64,000 bases of DNA from contig OZ020519.1 in NCBI GenBank assembly GCA_963971425.1, forward strand, positions 3,984,028 to 4,048,027, written 5' to 3'. Shown in pieces: positions 21,959 through 33,715 of the stretch. The stretch comes from Bryoerythrophyllum caledonicum. Lineage: Eukaryota > Streptophyta > Bryopsida > Pottiales > Pottiaceae. The notes under the pieces are model-generated. The model did not search any database, was not told the origin of the DNA, and saw only the letters and a program-made list of their open reading frames with translations. Within the stretch, counting starts at the first letter, position 1; each line of letters opens with the position of its first letter. The position numbers were made by a program, and so were the translations under genes.

Positions 21959-24493
21959 AAACTGCTCCCTCTGAAAAACCCCCCAACTTAATTGATTTTC
22001 ACTCAAAGGCTAATACAACACAGCAAAGGGTAAAAGTGATGAGAGACACGTAGGATGTCAATGCCACATAGGACGGCCACGTCGACGCCAAGGTAACATA
22101 TGTACCATACATAGGATTAAAGTTCAGCTTTGACCCTAGGTTGACTCTATTGTGTCGTGACGAGAGGGTCCGTCATGACAGGTCACGTCATGACGGCACG
22201 TCACTGTCACAATGTCACGATAGACAACCCTGCCAGAGACCGAACAGATCGAAGGCCAAGACAATGGAGATGTTAAAGTCCTCCTCTGTCTCTGGCATAC
22301 GCGAAAGGCCTGGCTTGAAAATGCAACGCAAAAAATTAAGGCAAACTATCTGCGAGCTGAGGTCTTAGGAGCGTGTGGAGACCTGATGTACGAGAACGGG
22401 ATTTTGCAAGGTGATCTTGCTGTGAAGGCCGCCCAGGACAGGTTTGAACACTTGAAATCCAAGTACCCTCAAGCTAAGGCATTTTTTTCTTACTTCGAGA
22501 AAACTTGGATTCCCAAGATTGAAATGTGGGTTAAGGGTTATAGAAATATTCCCCACGCCAACCGGGATACAAATGCAGCAGTCGAAAGCTACCATGCTAA
22601 TCTAAAGGCAATTCTTAGGACAAACAGGCAGAAGTTTGATGGTCGACGTGTGGATTGGCTGGTTTATCACCTGGTGAAGGATGTCCTAACACACTACTGG
22701 TATGCTGTTCAGTGTAAATTATACGGTTTTATTAAAAATGGGAAAGTTGAGGGAATTGTGGCGAGTGCTGTCATTAGGGCAGAGGAAAACCCTGATGAGC
22801 ATGTCAGGATTTGTGAAGAGGAAGATGTGGCATATGTGGCTTCGCAGACCAATTTCCCTGTCATATGGGTGGTCACAAGCCCTAATTCCGACTGGGCCAA
22901 TTGCAAGTGCCCCCTTGGTATGAGGGGTAACATCTGCAAGCATGTCATGAAGGCCTTTAGGATGATTAATACAGAAGTTTAACCTGCTGATATAATTCGT
23001 TACGTAGGTTCACTGAGAGGTACAATTCAGATGGGGTATGCGCCAACCGGGATCGCTGTTGTTGCTGCTGATAGGGAGGACCAGGGTACACTTGAAAGGG
23101 GGAGTTCTGCTGTTAAGGTCGAAGACCCACAGAAGACGCTTCAGGACATTAAGAATGTTCTCCTGGAGTTGGAGGGTCTAGCAATCTCCAACATCGACCT
23201 GAGGCCTCACTTCCTAGCTCTTCTGCATGAGGCTAAGGGCAAGATGTCTAGCCTACAAGTAAAGAAGGAGAAGGGATTGCTACATCCCTTGTCCCAACCT
23301 CGTTTCAAACACTATAAGAAACCCGTGTTTTTTGTTATGTCCTTAATCATGTCAGCCTGTTTTTTTGATGTCTTGGAGCTAGCCAGTAATGTCCCCGTGA
23401 ACGTGAGGATGTCCACGCGTCAATAATGAACAGTGGAGGTGGGAGGGTCCCGAAACGCGCGTGCGAAATAGGAGACGCGACGATGTCTCCAACAACGCGT
23501 CCGTCTCCGAGGACGTCATCGAGGACATCTTGGGTGACGCAAAACTGCCACGCTGGCAGCGGACAAGCGTTTCACCTGAGGTAAGAATGTCGAAGTTACT
23601 GTTGTGCAAGGTAGAAAGCAGCCCAACGTTAAAAAAAACAACGAAACGGGCAGCGGTCTGCAAGAGGAGAAAAAAAATGCACGAGCCTTATAAAACTAGA
23701 TTTTTTTTTTAAAATAAAAAAATAAAGTATATAAAATTGAAGAATATTCTGATTATATTTATTAACTTTGATCCTCTGAAATTTTTGATTTGTCCACTTC
23801 GTATCAAAATGGTTTCCAAAATAAAATGAAATTTTAAATATCAAAAATACAAAATATTAATTAATATTATAATAATATTTTATAAAAAATGATTATTCTG
23901 TAATTAAAGCGGACATATTAAATTCAGTACTATATATTTAAATATTAAATAATATTTATTAATTAATATAATATTAAAATACCACTTTTCTATCAAAACC
24001 CGAATTATAAGGAATTTAGGGTGATTTTGTAAAGTCCTTGGTGGCTTACCCATGTGGACATATTATATATTTTGTAGTTTACAGCACTTCATCTACATGG
24101 CAAACACAATTCCATGTCGGACAAGGTGACACGTCATTCTGTGTATAGGTCCACATTACTTGAGACATCCAATTGAAGATGTCTTGAGTAACATCTACAT
24201 GTTTTTGAGGACATCCCACAGAGACGTCTCTGAAAACATCAGCAGTGTTTGGCAAAACATTGACATGTCCTGGAAAACATCATCGTGTCTTGCAAAACAT
24301 AACCATCAAGTAGGATGAATTTCGTCAAGTTCATTGGATGAATAGAGGCGGCGAGGGTTAGCTGCTCCAGCCATAGTTAGGTCATGAGGCGGCTAGGGTT
24401 AGCTGCTGCAGCCATAGTTAGGTCATGAGACCTTTAAGTAGAATTTGAGGTTGCACAAAGCTCACTTTGGCCTTCATTTCTCCAAGTAGTTAG

Positions 24494-24661
24494 AGTTTAG
24501 AATGTAGAGGTTGGAGTTTTAGAGTATAGACTGAGTTTACAAGTTAGAATGTTAGAGTTTAGAGTGTAGAGGTTAGAGTTTTGAGTGTAGAGGTTAGAGT
24601 TTAGAGTGTAGAGGTTAGAGTTTTGAGTGTAGAGGTTAGAGTTTAGAGTGTAGAGGTTAGA
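24494..24661. repeat. GAGTTTAGAGTGTAGAGGTTA tandem repeat in CACTA copy 1
   Basis: About eight 20-base units alternating two variants (GAGTTTAGAG and GAGTTTTGAG). The same array, inverted, is at about 40990-41160 in copy 2. Confidence 0.85.
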
Positions 24662-24886
24662 GGTGCAGTGTTGGACATGCAATGTGCCGTGAGCGACATA
24701 TAGACGTGACCATGTTGTAGAAGACGTATGCCGCAGCACTTAGGAAACGCAGGGACGTCTTTTGAAACATCCCCGTGTCTATGGAGACATATTTTAAATT
24801 GCGTGTATATCATATTACCACATTTGCAAGTAGGCCAGTAAGCATGAATTTGGATGAATATACATGTTACATGTAAGATGAGGTAT

Positions 24887-24982
24887 TCATGTCTTGTACT
24901 CATGTCTTGTACAACATACTCATGTCTTGTACAACATACTCATGTCTTGTACAACGTATTCATGTCTTGTACAACATCTCTT
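24887..24982. repeat. 20-bp CATGTCTTGTACAACATACT tandem repeat in CACTA copy 1
   Basis: Four to five units in copy 1 against about two in copy 2 (40715-40770), so this array differs in copy number between the two elements. Confidence 0.8.
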
Positions 24983-25986
24983 AATGTCCTTCAAAACACC
25001 ATCACATACACAGCGTCAACAATACCATGCATCAGGGGATGTCACGTCAGACACGCATAAGTTCTTTGAGACGTCTGCAATGACACCCTCAGTGCCGACG
25101 ACCATGGGTCGGCAACGTATTGGAGGACGCGATCATGTCCATCGCCACGTCCTCTAGGGCATGGCGATGTTCAACGAAATCAACATCAAAATCCAGGTAG
25201 CGTTGGCGTAGACGTCGAGCAGGACATCTCCACGTCAACCCGGGACGTCTTAAAAAACACAGCCATGTTACCAATGACGTCCCCGCAAACACGAATCTGA
25301 AAAAAAAACCACGCAAATCTCTGCTGACGTGGCACGCCACGTCACTCTTTCCCGGGTCCACATCAGAGGCCACGTGGGTCCACGTCACATGCCACGTCAG
25401 GTGCCACGTCACCAATGGAGAAGATGAATTTCCCGGCCATGTGGCACTGCCCGTCATCCTGTCGCTTAGGTGTTGTCTACGTGGCGCCCAGTTGGCACCA
25501 TTTCCAGCCTCCCAAAATCTCCGAAAATCGTCCCTGTCGTAGGGATGTCCTCGCGTTTTTGGTGATGTCCCCACGCGTTACAGCGTGTTACACGCGTTGG
25601 TACGTCAAAGGGATGTAAATTCGGATGTCTACATGTCTCCTGGGACATGATTCAGAACGTGACAAAAAACACGGGTTTCTTATAGTGAAAGTAGGACCAG
25701 GTCCTAAGAATGTGCGTCGGTTTAAAGCATGCTCGGAGACATGGAGGAAGAAATCGAGCACTATGACAAGGAAGTATAGGTCTTAGGACACGCCCCGAAT
25801 GGGAATGGTAGTAGACCCATGTAGGAATTTCTGTGTTCAGGACAAGTGTGTCATAAACAGTGTGTTTTATTTATAATCTGCTTTTAGGCAGCCTTACACT
25901 TTCCATTCTGCCCTTAAAGAATCCTTTACATCTTGTATTTTGATCTGCATTTGTTATATTGTTTTTGAGCGTTTATACTTTTTTAA

Positions 25987-28118
25987 CCCCTAAACGACCA
26001 CGGCCACCGATTTGGCTTTTTACGGTTCTCGTCAGGGTAATTTAGTGGGTTAAAATTCGAATTTGGGGCTATAAATTTTAGGGGAGGTAGGGTTTGTCCT
26101 TGAGTAGGTGCGGTAAAAATTGGAATCTAGATTCCTAATTAGGGTCCCCAACAACAACTAAAGGGGCCCCAACAATAGTGGCTGGGGCCCCCAGCAATAG
26201 CTGTTGGGGCCCCAGCAATAGCTGTTGGGGCCCCAACAACAGTTGTTGGGGTCCCCAGCAATAGCCTCTGAGGCCCCAACAACAGTCGCTGGGCCCCCAT
26301 CAATAACTTCTGGGGCCCCAGCAACAGTCGCTTGGGTCCTGAGCAATAGCTGTTGGGGCCGTAACAACAGTCGCTGGGGCCCCCAACAATAGCTTCTGGG
26401 GTCTCAACAACAGCTGCTGGGGCTCCTACAACAATGTCTTTGTCTTTTTGTCTTTGTCTTATTGTCTTTGTGTTTTTCTCTTTCACTTTCAACACGAAAT
26501 TGAACATACTTTTACTTTTTAATAATTTTAGATATTTTTTTTTTTAATAAATTCAAACCGATACTTACATTGTAAATTTATTATTATAGCAAAAAAAGTA
26601 AAAGCTTGTAGAAGTTAGCTATAAATACTATTTGTAAAAAAATTTATTGTTATTGTATAGAATAAACACATATAATTATCAAGATAAATTCCCAAAATTC
26701 GAGTTTTACTCCGATTGCGTTGAAATTTGTTTTGGTGATACTTCTCATTTACCTCAACATATCTACCGTTCGGATTTCCAATTGGACATATTTAGATTAC
26801 CCTTTTCATAGTTTCTATTCTGGAGAATGGAAGGCAATTTCAGCATAACCCCTTTCAGAAAATCAAGGATTTGTTCCACTTCCAAAGCCCGTATGAGGCT
26901 CAAACTTTGTGAGCTTATACCTTACTTCCATACCTAAGGAAATGATGATCCTCCATGGATCAAATGTGTTTATACTTTTTGGGCATCAAAACTTAGGTAC
27001 ACCCTCGGGGCAGTGTTAAAAAAAACTTTTACAGTGACTTCAAACGTTATAATCTTGCAATTCGTACGGTGGATTGTGCTCAAATTTTGAATACACCTTT
27101 TTGGGTAAGGTAGTTACAAGATCCTACGGTTACATATTCAATATCATGTCTAAATTTAGAAAACAATAGGTTTCTATCAGCAAGGGTATGTTTTTGGCAG
27201 TTTTGGCTCCAAAAACACCAAGGGCCTTTAGGGGATAAACGTTGTATGTTATAACTTCATAAATGTTACCAAATATCCCGCTCCCGAGGAGTTATATTTA
27301 TAGAGAGTTGACTGTACCAGGCTGGAGCCCTTGTCAAGACTCAAGAGAAGAAGGGTGATGTGGCCCTCCCCCGATTGGCTGCCCATGTCTATCCATAAAT
27401 GTCCACTACCATAATTGTTGGTGTAGTTATTACCGCAGTCTGCGACGCCATTTTTGGATTGCATTTGAATTTTTGTAGCGAGGGTGGAAGGGAGGATGGC
27501 AGGGAGCCAGCATTCTATGGCTGCCCCTTGTATTTTACCCCATTTTTGAATTGTCTATCCTTCCAAAATTCATAGAAAATTGAGATTTTAATTTTTTTTT
27601 TTTGTGGTTTCCAAATGTTGTAAGCTACATTTTCACCATTCATTTTCAAGAAAATGCAATTACTTCACGAGCGATGAGAACCAACATCGTCTTTTCCATC
27701 TAAACCGGTTTTAGACCTTGTCCCGCAAAACAATTTATGGACGGTTCATAGAGTTGAATGAGACTCTAAAATTTTGTGTGTGCATTCTCAACTTAGTTAG
27801 CTCCTAGGAAAAAAATACGACCTCCATGGTTGGGCCAATATTCATCAACTCCCCCTTTGCACAAAGGAGACGATGTCATCCGGGCATTGGCAAAAAAAAG
27901 TTTACTACAAACTTTGGATGTTATGATCTCACAAATGGTGATGATCCAACGGTTGAAATTTGAACACGTACTACTGATGGTAATTACCTTCAAGATCTTA
28001 CGGTTGGAAGTACAAAAAAAGATAAAAAAAAAGATTTCGTATATCACATTCAACAAGGTGGTAGAAAATCGCAGTTTTTGGCATTGGAGCTCTCCAAAAC
28101 ACCATGGTTAGTTAGGGG
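25987..28118. mobile_element. TTAA-flanked element in E2
   Basis: The left end CCCCTAAACGACCACGG and the right end read inwards CCCCTAACTAACCATGG form an imperfect inverted repeat. Both are preceded by TTAA (25983-25986, 28119-28122). The inside is AT-rich with no supported ORF and holds a minisatellite. The E2 word TGTCCTA flanks it but is absent inside. TTAA duplications suggest a piggyBac- or Kolobok-type non-autonomous element; a related shorter copy lies at 57024-57941. Confidence 0.45.
26150..26435. repeat. GGGGCCCCAACAACAGTCGCT minisatellite
   Basis: About twelve units of 22-24 bases. Each unit is partly palindromic (GGGGCCCC; CAGCTGTTG). The 122-aa minus-strand ORF over it is a repeat artefact. 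Confidence 0.85.
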
Positions 28119-28122
28119 TTAA

Positions 28123-28937
28123 TATTCTTGGACAACCTTGTCCTATCAGGGTGAAATGCTTAGGACACGCTCTCTCGTACCGTTTTCCCTGTCTTTAATG
28201 TATTAATTTTCCCTCCTTTCCTTTTCACTTTCTCCCTTACATTATAATTCTCTATTATTTAATTTTCTAATTTCTCCACTGAAAGTCTTTCTTTGCAATT
28301 TTTTCTTTTCTCCCTTTTTTTATAATTTTAAAATAATTTTGTTTAAATGAAGTTACTTCTTTATTCTAGTCTTATATTATTTCATTTTCAAATTTTATTA
28401 TTTTTTGGCTTCTGTTCTAAATTCCTTCATTTCGTTTTTCACCTTTTTTTAATGTTTTACTTGTTTTTTAATTTTTGTTTTTTTTTGTTTTTTTTGTTTT
28501 TTGTTTTAATTTTTTTAATTTTCTGAATTGAGACCCCTACTTCGTTTTTCTTCAAGGTCCGTCATTCTTCCTCCTACTCTGGTGGCTACACAGTTCTTTC
28601 AGTTCATACCGCACCAATGGACGGATGCAAGACTCAAAACAAACCCTTCATAATAGGGCCAATGATAGTAGCAGAGGGATTCAGGGACCACAGTATAGTG
28701 AAGTCTCTGTCCTAAATATACAGCTTCTACGTTTACAACCGAAGATTCTCTGTCCTAACCTACCTGTCCTAATATATACACCGCCTGTCCTAACACCTAC
28801 CACCCCCTGTCCTAACACTGATCCGGACCGGGGAGTACCACTACGGGGGCGACATTGGTCGCAAGTGAGTCGATGTCGTCCACCTGTCCTGAAATGTTCT
28901 CCTAATCCGACCTACCTGAACCCTCGGAGTGCTCCAC
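28123..28937. other. 3' spacer of E2 with TGTCCTA words
   Basis: T-rich DNA (28200-28560) followed by a stretch with several CTGTCCTAA words (about 28707, 28750, 28764, 28785, 28807). It lies downstream of partner gene D on the minus strand. No ORF is supported. Confidence 0.5.
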
Positions 28938-31807
28938 CTACGCAGGCACGTTGGCACAGTCGCCACTAAACCTCGCCTGGTCGAATGTACATAGCACCTG
29001 GGAAGCACGGAAATCGTCCAAGTCCTCGAGGTCGTCCATCATGTTCCATGCGCTTAGCTTGTCCCCATACGCAGTCAAGCTCTCGCGCCGCATCGCCTTT
29101 GCCACATCGAAGAAGTCGTCCCCCACTGCCGGCCACTTCCTGGTGCACTCCAATGAACCTAGGCAATACTCTAGATCAATGTTCTCCTGAAGGAGGAGAA
29201 CAGTCCTGAATGCATGGCAGACAGCTTCACGGTCTACGTCATCACGGGGTACCCACATAGCACGCAAAACATTTACCTTCTCCAGCGCCACCATGTCCAG
29301 GCAGGCCCTGACGAAGGCGCTGCGTCTCCAGGCAGTGAACTTGGCAACCTGGTTGCCTATATCGAATCCACTGTCCAGAACATTGCGGAAGTCCTGGAAG
29401 TCATCCCCGGTGGTGTCGAGAGTAGGGAAATAAATTTTTCCCATCCGGATCAGCTCTTCCATAGCAAAGAGTATTTGATCGGGTCGCTCTGTGAGAGTCT
29501 TCGACGTCAACCCCCCGATAGGACATAGCATGGGCATCCTAGCTCCCACCTCGCTCCGGCTGAACAGTTTCAACACCCTCGCCATGTGTGGAGGCGAGTT
29601 GTTGACCCCGATCTTCCTCCCTTCCTCCTCCAGCCAGTGAAGCAGATCCTGAAACTCCTCCTCGGTGTGGTCAAAAGGCCTGCAGAGAATATCAGGTTTA
29701 GGGACCAAGATGAAATCTGCAAAGATCGGAGACGAGCTCCATTCCTCTCCCTCTGCCTCGATCTTGAGGCCCAACTCGAACCGACCGAGCTCTTCTGCTA
29801 CGTACTTCGCCCTGAACGCCTCCACCTGCCGAATGGATTCCTCATACTCTCGCTGGTGAGCCACGAACTGCAGCACGTCGTCGTGGTGCAAATAAAACGC
29901 CTCAATCTCCTTGTCGATTTCTTCTGCTGATCTCCGGACGAAGATGGCTTTACACTTGTCCATGGCCTACACAGTCGCTTCCGGAAGCTTATCCTGCACA
30001 ACCCACAGCCCTGCCCACAACCCAGCCCTAGCGCACGCCTTTAGCCGTCCCGCACTAAAGGGGAAAGAAGAACACTGGACAAAACTTGAAAAGAACATAA
30101 GAGGCCGTTGATGAGCTTACCATGAATTCAGGGCTGAATTGCAGGGCGCCCCAAGCGTTGCCCACCTTGCGGCCCAAGTGACCGAGCTCCTGCAGCGACC
30201 GCAACGTCTCCACCGGCTTGTGCAGGTCCAGCAACATGTCGAGGGGGATGATGTCTCCCGTGCACTGCACCAGACAGTAAAGTCCGGGGGGGGGAACGAG
30301 GCCTCTTAGGCGCGGCCGCTTTGTCCACGGTAGGGAAGAGTTGAGCCGCGTTCTCCCGGGCCAGAAGGTTGCACTCTGCCCTCGCCCTAGCGATAGGGTC
30401 CTTCGGCAGTGAAGTAGGGCGCGTCCTCCTCGCCATGCCTACCCAGAAGCCAGCCCCGGAGTATCGCTCTACCTTTGGCGCCGGCTGGTGTCCCGGACGT
30501 TTCCCTGTCCGCCCCAGCGGAACCGCCGTGTCCCGACCAACCGCCTCAGTCCGCTCCCCGTCTATGTCTCGGTCGCCCCCTCTGTCCGCTCCCTGTCTGA
30601 TCCCCCTGTTGGCGGCTCCGGCGTTGAAATTCTGCCGCCAGCCGGACTCCCTTCTCCTCTCGCTCGCTTCCAAGGTCGCTTCTCCTTCGCTGCAGGAGAG
30701 GCAGCCTGCGCGGCCCGCGTTCTCCCTCCCACTCTGCCTCCAGAAGGACTAGGAACCCAGTCGGGGCTACTGTGCCTCCATGACTGACCCCGGTGACCTT
30801 TCCCCTTCACGGAGGAGCCCTCCCCTTTCCTCGTCTTACCCTTACTTTTCTGTCCCCCTGAAACTCCCGCCTCTTTCGCCACCCGAACAAGGTGAATCCC
30901 TTCAAGGACGTCGGCTATGCTCGGCCCCTCCCCGAACGTCTCCCCCGCCAAAGTCGCCGTGGCCGTTGCAGCAGGGGGAGTCGCATACGCCGCGCCTTGC
31001 TCTCCGCTTGGACTTGAAAGGTGGACTATGTCCGGCATGTTCCCCCCCCCAATGTCCTCCATGAAGTCCTCATCCCCGGTGTCCTCATCTTCTCCGGTCT
31101 CCGAATCCAGAATCACTCTGCCTCGTCTCCTAGGTGCCGGGGTCTTGGGTCGCATATGCTTCCCCACCATCTGCCATGGCACGGCCAAATTGTACTTCAT
31201 GAACACCGCCCTGGACTCCTTATTCCCAGACACCCCTCGCGCAGGATAAATCTTCAGCGGTCCACTCTTCTTCGCGTCATACAAGGGACACTGGTCCGTC
31301 TGCCTGTGCCACCCCAAGTTCGCCTTGTCGACCATGTCGGCGTTGCAAAACCTGTAGACAAATGAGATTTTCGACCTCGCCTTACCTGAAGTGGACGAAG
31401 AAGCGTAAGACCGGCGGCACAGGAGATTAACTTCGACAAGCAGCCAATCATACTCCGACATTGTGAATGCGTCGCGCTTGGGGTCGTAGGAAGTCCATGT
31501 GCTCTGGCACACTATGACACCTTCCTTCCCAAACTTCCCCTGAACCTTCAACTGCGAGCCGCTTAGGGGGGCACCAGATGTTAGACCTGCGATGGATAAG
31601 GAAAAAAAAACATGAAGAATAGCAGATATGCAGAATGAGGGACTCTGAACTTACCCCTTCGACCATGCTAGCTGATTGGGTGGCGATGCGGTGCTGCCAT
31701 TCCGGGGCGAGGGTCTTGACGTTCGTCACAGTAGCCCTGGCCTTCAGCACCCGGACGGCGTCCTTGTCGCTCAGCCTGGACAGGTCCGGCGCAGTCTTGG
31801 AGGCGAC
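28938..31807 (-). pseudogene. MULE partner gene D (E2), decayed by frameshifts
   Basis: Minus-strand exons at 31807-31655 (153 nt), 31551-30121 and 29966-28938, with GT-AG introns in matching phase. Exon 1 (APDLSRLSDKDAVRVLKA) aligns with a 153-nt exon of gene C. Exon 2 has GKFGKEGVIVCQSTW, a finger-like block with one ligand changed (YRFC...GWHRQ) and LKIYPARGV. It then has a basic disordered part and ENAAQLFP followed by LYCLVQCTGDIIPLD. The frame shifts near 30600 and in a run of eight G at 30284-30291. Exon 3 is open: EIEAFYLHHDD, MARVLKLF, CPIGGLTSK, MEELIRMGKIYFPTLDTTG, LLLQENIDLEY. It lacks the Ulp1-like C-terminus of gene A. Biochemical role unknown; the constant pairing with a transposase suggests an element-encoded accessory, perhaps DNA-binding, protein. 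Confidence 0.6.
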
Positions 31808-33020
31808 CTGCGAAACAGGGGGAGACATTAGCAGGCTCTCAGAGCTGAAGAGGGGGAGCTGCAACAAGCCTTGTCTGTGCTCAATTGACGAGGGAACTAG
31901 CCAGACGAGTAAGGAAAAAAAAAATAAAGGAAAAAAAAAAACGAAATGAAGAACTGACGATGGTCGACACTCTCGGAGAGAGAGGGAGGAGGACGGAGAA
32001 CATGTAGAAACAAAGGGAAGAGGAAGCAGCGATAGAGTGAAAAAAAAAAAAAAAAAAAACCGAAAAAAACAAAACAAAACAAAAGAGCACATGCAGAATG
32101 ACGACGTAGTATGAAGACCTCCGACTGTTGAAGATAGAAAACAAGTACTGAGGAGGGAAAAAGAAAACGAGACTGGGAAAAAAAAAAAAAAAAACTTGAA
32201 AACAATAAGAAGGGCTGAAGGAGATGAAACTACGATAGGAGGAAAACCTCCAACCGAGGTTCATGTGCGACCCTCGAAGGGTTTAGCAGAGAAACCCGAG
32301 AAGAAATAAAACAAAAAAAAAAGATAAACCCGAGAAGAATGACGGGAGGGTTCGACACAGGAATAACGACGAGGTGGACGACTTTGAGATACTCCAAAGG
32401 AGTAAGATTGACATGAAGAAAACCTAAACCTAGACAATGTACTTGAGGAGGGGAGGAGGGACAGCTGCTACGACGACGTCGACATAGGTAGGACAACGAA
32501 GGAAAGAGAGTGACAACATCTACTTACTAGCGCTACAAGTAGAGTCATCTCTTCAGAGATCGCCGCTGCCGAGTGAATTCGTGAAGGAGATCTCATGTAT
32601 GAGGCCGAAGCTGCCTTCGACCTCGTCGCCCAGCTCAGCCGCCGCTCAGCTCCCTCCTATGCTCTCCGAACACCGTCGCCTTGGTGGACGACAAACTTTG
32701 CCCCGGCTGAAGTTCCAATGCGCCGATTTCGGACCTCCAATGCAGCTCCAAAGCACCCTAAACTCTGCCTAGCAGCGGCGCTCCAAGATCGGCCCTAAGC
32801 TCTCCCGGTAAAGCACAACACCTAGGTTTTAGGACAGGGATTGGATTGTGCGAGAGATCACCATAGCCGAAAAAACATCAACGCTCACGACCCTCGAGAG
32901 CAATATACGCCATAGCCTCTAGACCCCACGACCCTCCAGAGCAACATATGCCATAGCCTGTCCAAAAACACACAACGGACTCTCCAAGCAACCTAGAACA
33001 CATGGGGAACGATGAGGACA
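31808..33020. other. Upstream region of partner gene D
   Basis: Contains A-rich runs (31917-31940, 32041-32060, 32180-32196) and a purine-rich stretch. Further 5' exons of gene D may lie at 32.2-32.8 kb, but I could not place them. TAGGACA words occur near 32489 and 32833. Confidence 0.35.
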
Positions 33021-33292
33021 GGCATTGATGTTCCACGACGGGGGCGCCGACGAGGGAGGGAGACGACGGGCGCGGGGCTTCTCACGACGGATGAGACCGG
33101 GGCCCGGTGGATGACGGGCTTGGGCGGATGGGCCGGTTGAGCACGGGCGAGCGGGCGGGGGCGGGCCCGCGGGGATCCGGCCAAAGTCGGGCGGGGGGAG
33201 GGTCGGGAGGGCGGAGGCTCGGGGAGGGGCTCGCTGCCCCTGCCCTCGAAGAAAGGAAATGCAACGCTCGTCGGGGGAGAATAGAGAGACCC
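33021..33292 (-). repeat. E2 right terminal inverted repeat
   Basis: Inverted partner of 12597-12868, ending GAGAATAGAGAGACCC at 33292, followed by target copy CTCTCGCAG. Confidence 0.88.
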
Positions 33293-33301
33293 CTCTCGCA
33301 G

Positions 33302-33715
33302 GCCAGGGAGAATGTTCGTGTACAGGGATTGTCGTTGGGGTGCAAGAAGGATATTGAACTTGCCATCGGCATTCTTGATTGGAGGTTTTTGTGCTTAGGT
33401 TTAGTTTCTTTACATCTCTGAAGAGTTGTGTGAGAGCATGGTGCTAGAGCGTGGTTTAGGGTACGTCAATCATGCTGGAATGGAGTGCGGTTTCTTGCAT
33501 GCATCCAAGTTGTTTTTTTGAAAGGCAAGAAGTTGATGCTGAATCTAGACCATATCTTAGTGTGCATTGAGTTCCATGGCTATTTTGGCAAAGTTGCTTA
33601 CAATGAAGAGCTTCCGTGCAGATTTTTGTGTTTGGATCTTGGATTTTGTTTCGTTCGGATCTTGATTTCCGTTTCGTTTGATTAAGATCCACATAGTGTG
33701 CGGTTTAGTGTTTCA
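33302..33715 (+). other. Remainder of E3 left TIR and 5' region of MULE3
   Basis: 33302-33342 completes the E3 terminal repeat interrupted by E2. The rest up to the ATG at 33716 should hold the MULE3 promoter and 5' leader; no motif can be assigned. Confidence 0.5.

Larger units (their letters stand above)
15296..22215 (+). mobile_element. RING/kinase unit inserted in MULE2
   Basis: MULE2 coding sequence stops at the gap (15296) and resumes near 22222 (ETEQIEGQDNGDVK then LLCLWH). Between lie a RING-H2 gene, a kinase pseudogene and three CCGCGG-rich arrays (left, middle, right). The left array is mainly in reverse orientation (CGCGGACTGCCCGCGG), and the middle and right arrays are forward (CAGTCCGCGG), like subterminal inverted repeats of a mobile element. 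The E2-typical word TGTCCTA is absent. No terminal repeat or target duplication can be read because the left end is in the gap. The right end is somewhere in 21960-22215, where short inverted words (GTCATGACAGGTCACGTCATGAC) occur. The type of element is unknown. Confidence 0.5.
23310..25687. mobile_element. CACTA element copy 1, non-autonomous, 2378 bp
   Basis: Ends are CACTATAAGAAACCCGTG and its reverse complement (TIR about 26 bp), flanked by the 3-bp duplication AAA (23307-23309, 25688-25690). Both features define the CACTA (En/Spm) superfamily. GACGTC/GACATC-type words are dense towards both ends, as expected for subterminal repeats, around an AT-rich core (23690-24000). No transposase is encoded. 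It is inserted in the last exon of MULE2, which continues in frame after it. It is an inverted relative of copy 2 (40007-52910). Confidence 0.9.
13120..25786 (+). pseudogene. MULE2: Mutator-like transposase with SWIM finger, split by two insertions
   Basis: Exons 13120-13862, 14044-14984, 15119 to the gap at 15296, and about 22222-23309 continuing at 25688-25786. The last part reads RRFKACSE as in MULE3, which shows that the CACTA element at 23310-25687 split the final exon. The RING/kinase unit lies between exon 3 and exon 4. Domains in order: GCQC...CMAH zinc-ligand block, Asp in SMDATFSTN, YTVMVFDEW, LLCLWHTRKAW, SWIM finger CKC...CKH near 22900. Breaks: TAG 13504, TAG 14315, TGA 14903 (Trp in MULE3) and TAA 22980 (Gln in MULE3). 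The exon 4 acceptor is unclear because of the insertion. It was a transposase and is no longer able to encode one. The partner is gene D, convergent at 31807-28938. Confidence 0.8.
12597..33292. mobile_element. MULE element E2 with 272-bp TIRs and 9-bp target duplication
   Basis: TIRs at 12597-12868 and 33021-33292 begin GGGTCTCTCTATTCTCCCCC and are near-identical inverted copies. Flanks are CTCTAGCAG (12588-12596) and CTCTCGCAG (33293-33301), a 9-bp duplication with one mismatch, the size expected for Mutator-like elements. The unfilled target is present as CCCTCTCGCAGGCC in reverse complement near 55510-55530. E2 carries MULE2 (plus) and partner gene D (minus), tail to tail, and hosts the RING/kinase unit, CACTA copy 1 and a TTAA-flanked element. 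Confidence 0.85.

Noticed and set aside
24887-26435. CRISPR-like arrays
   Set aside because: Tandem minisatellites with no spacers, in plant transposon DNA.
26500-28600. LTR retrotransposon in the AT-rich part of E2
   Set aside because: No long terminal direct repeats, primer-binding site or polyprotein; TTAA-bordered inverted ends fit better.
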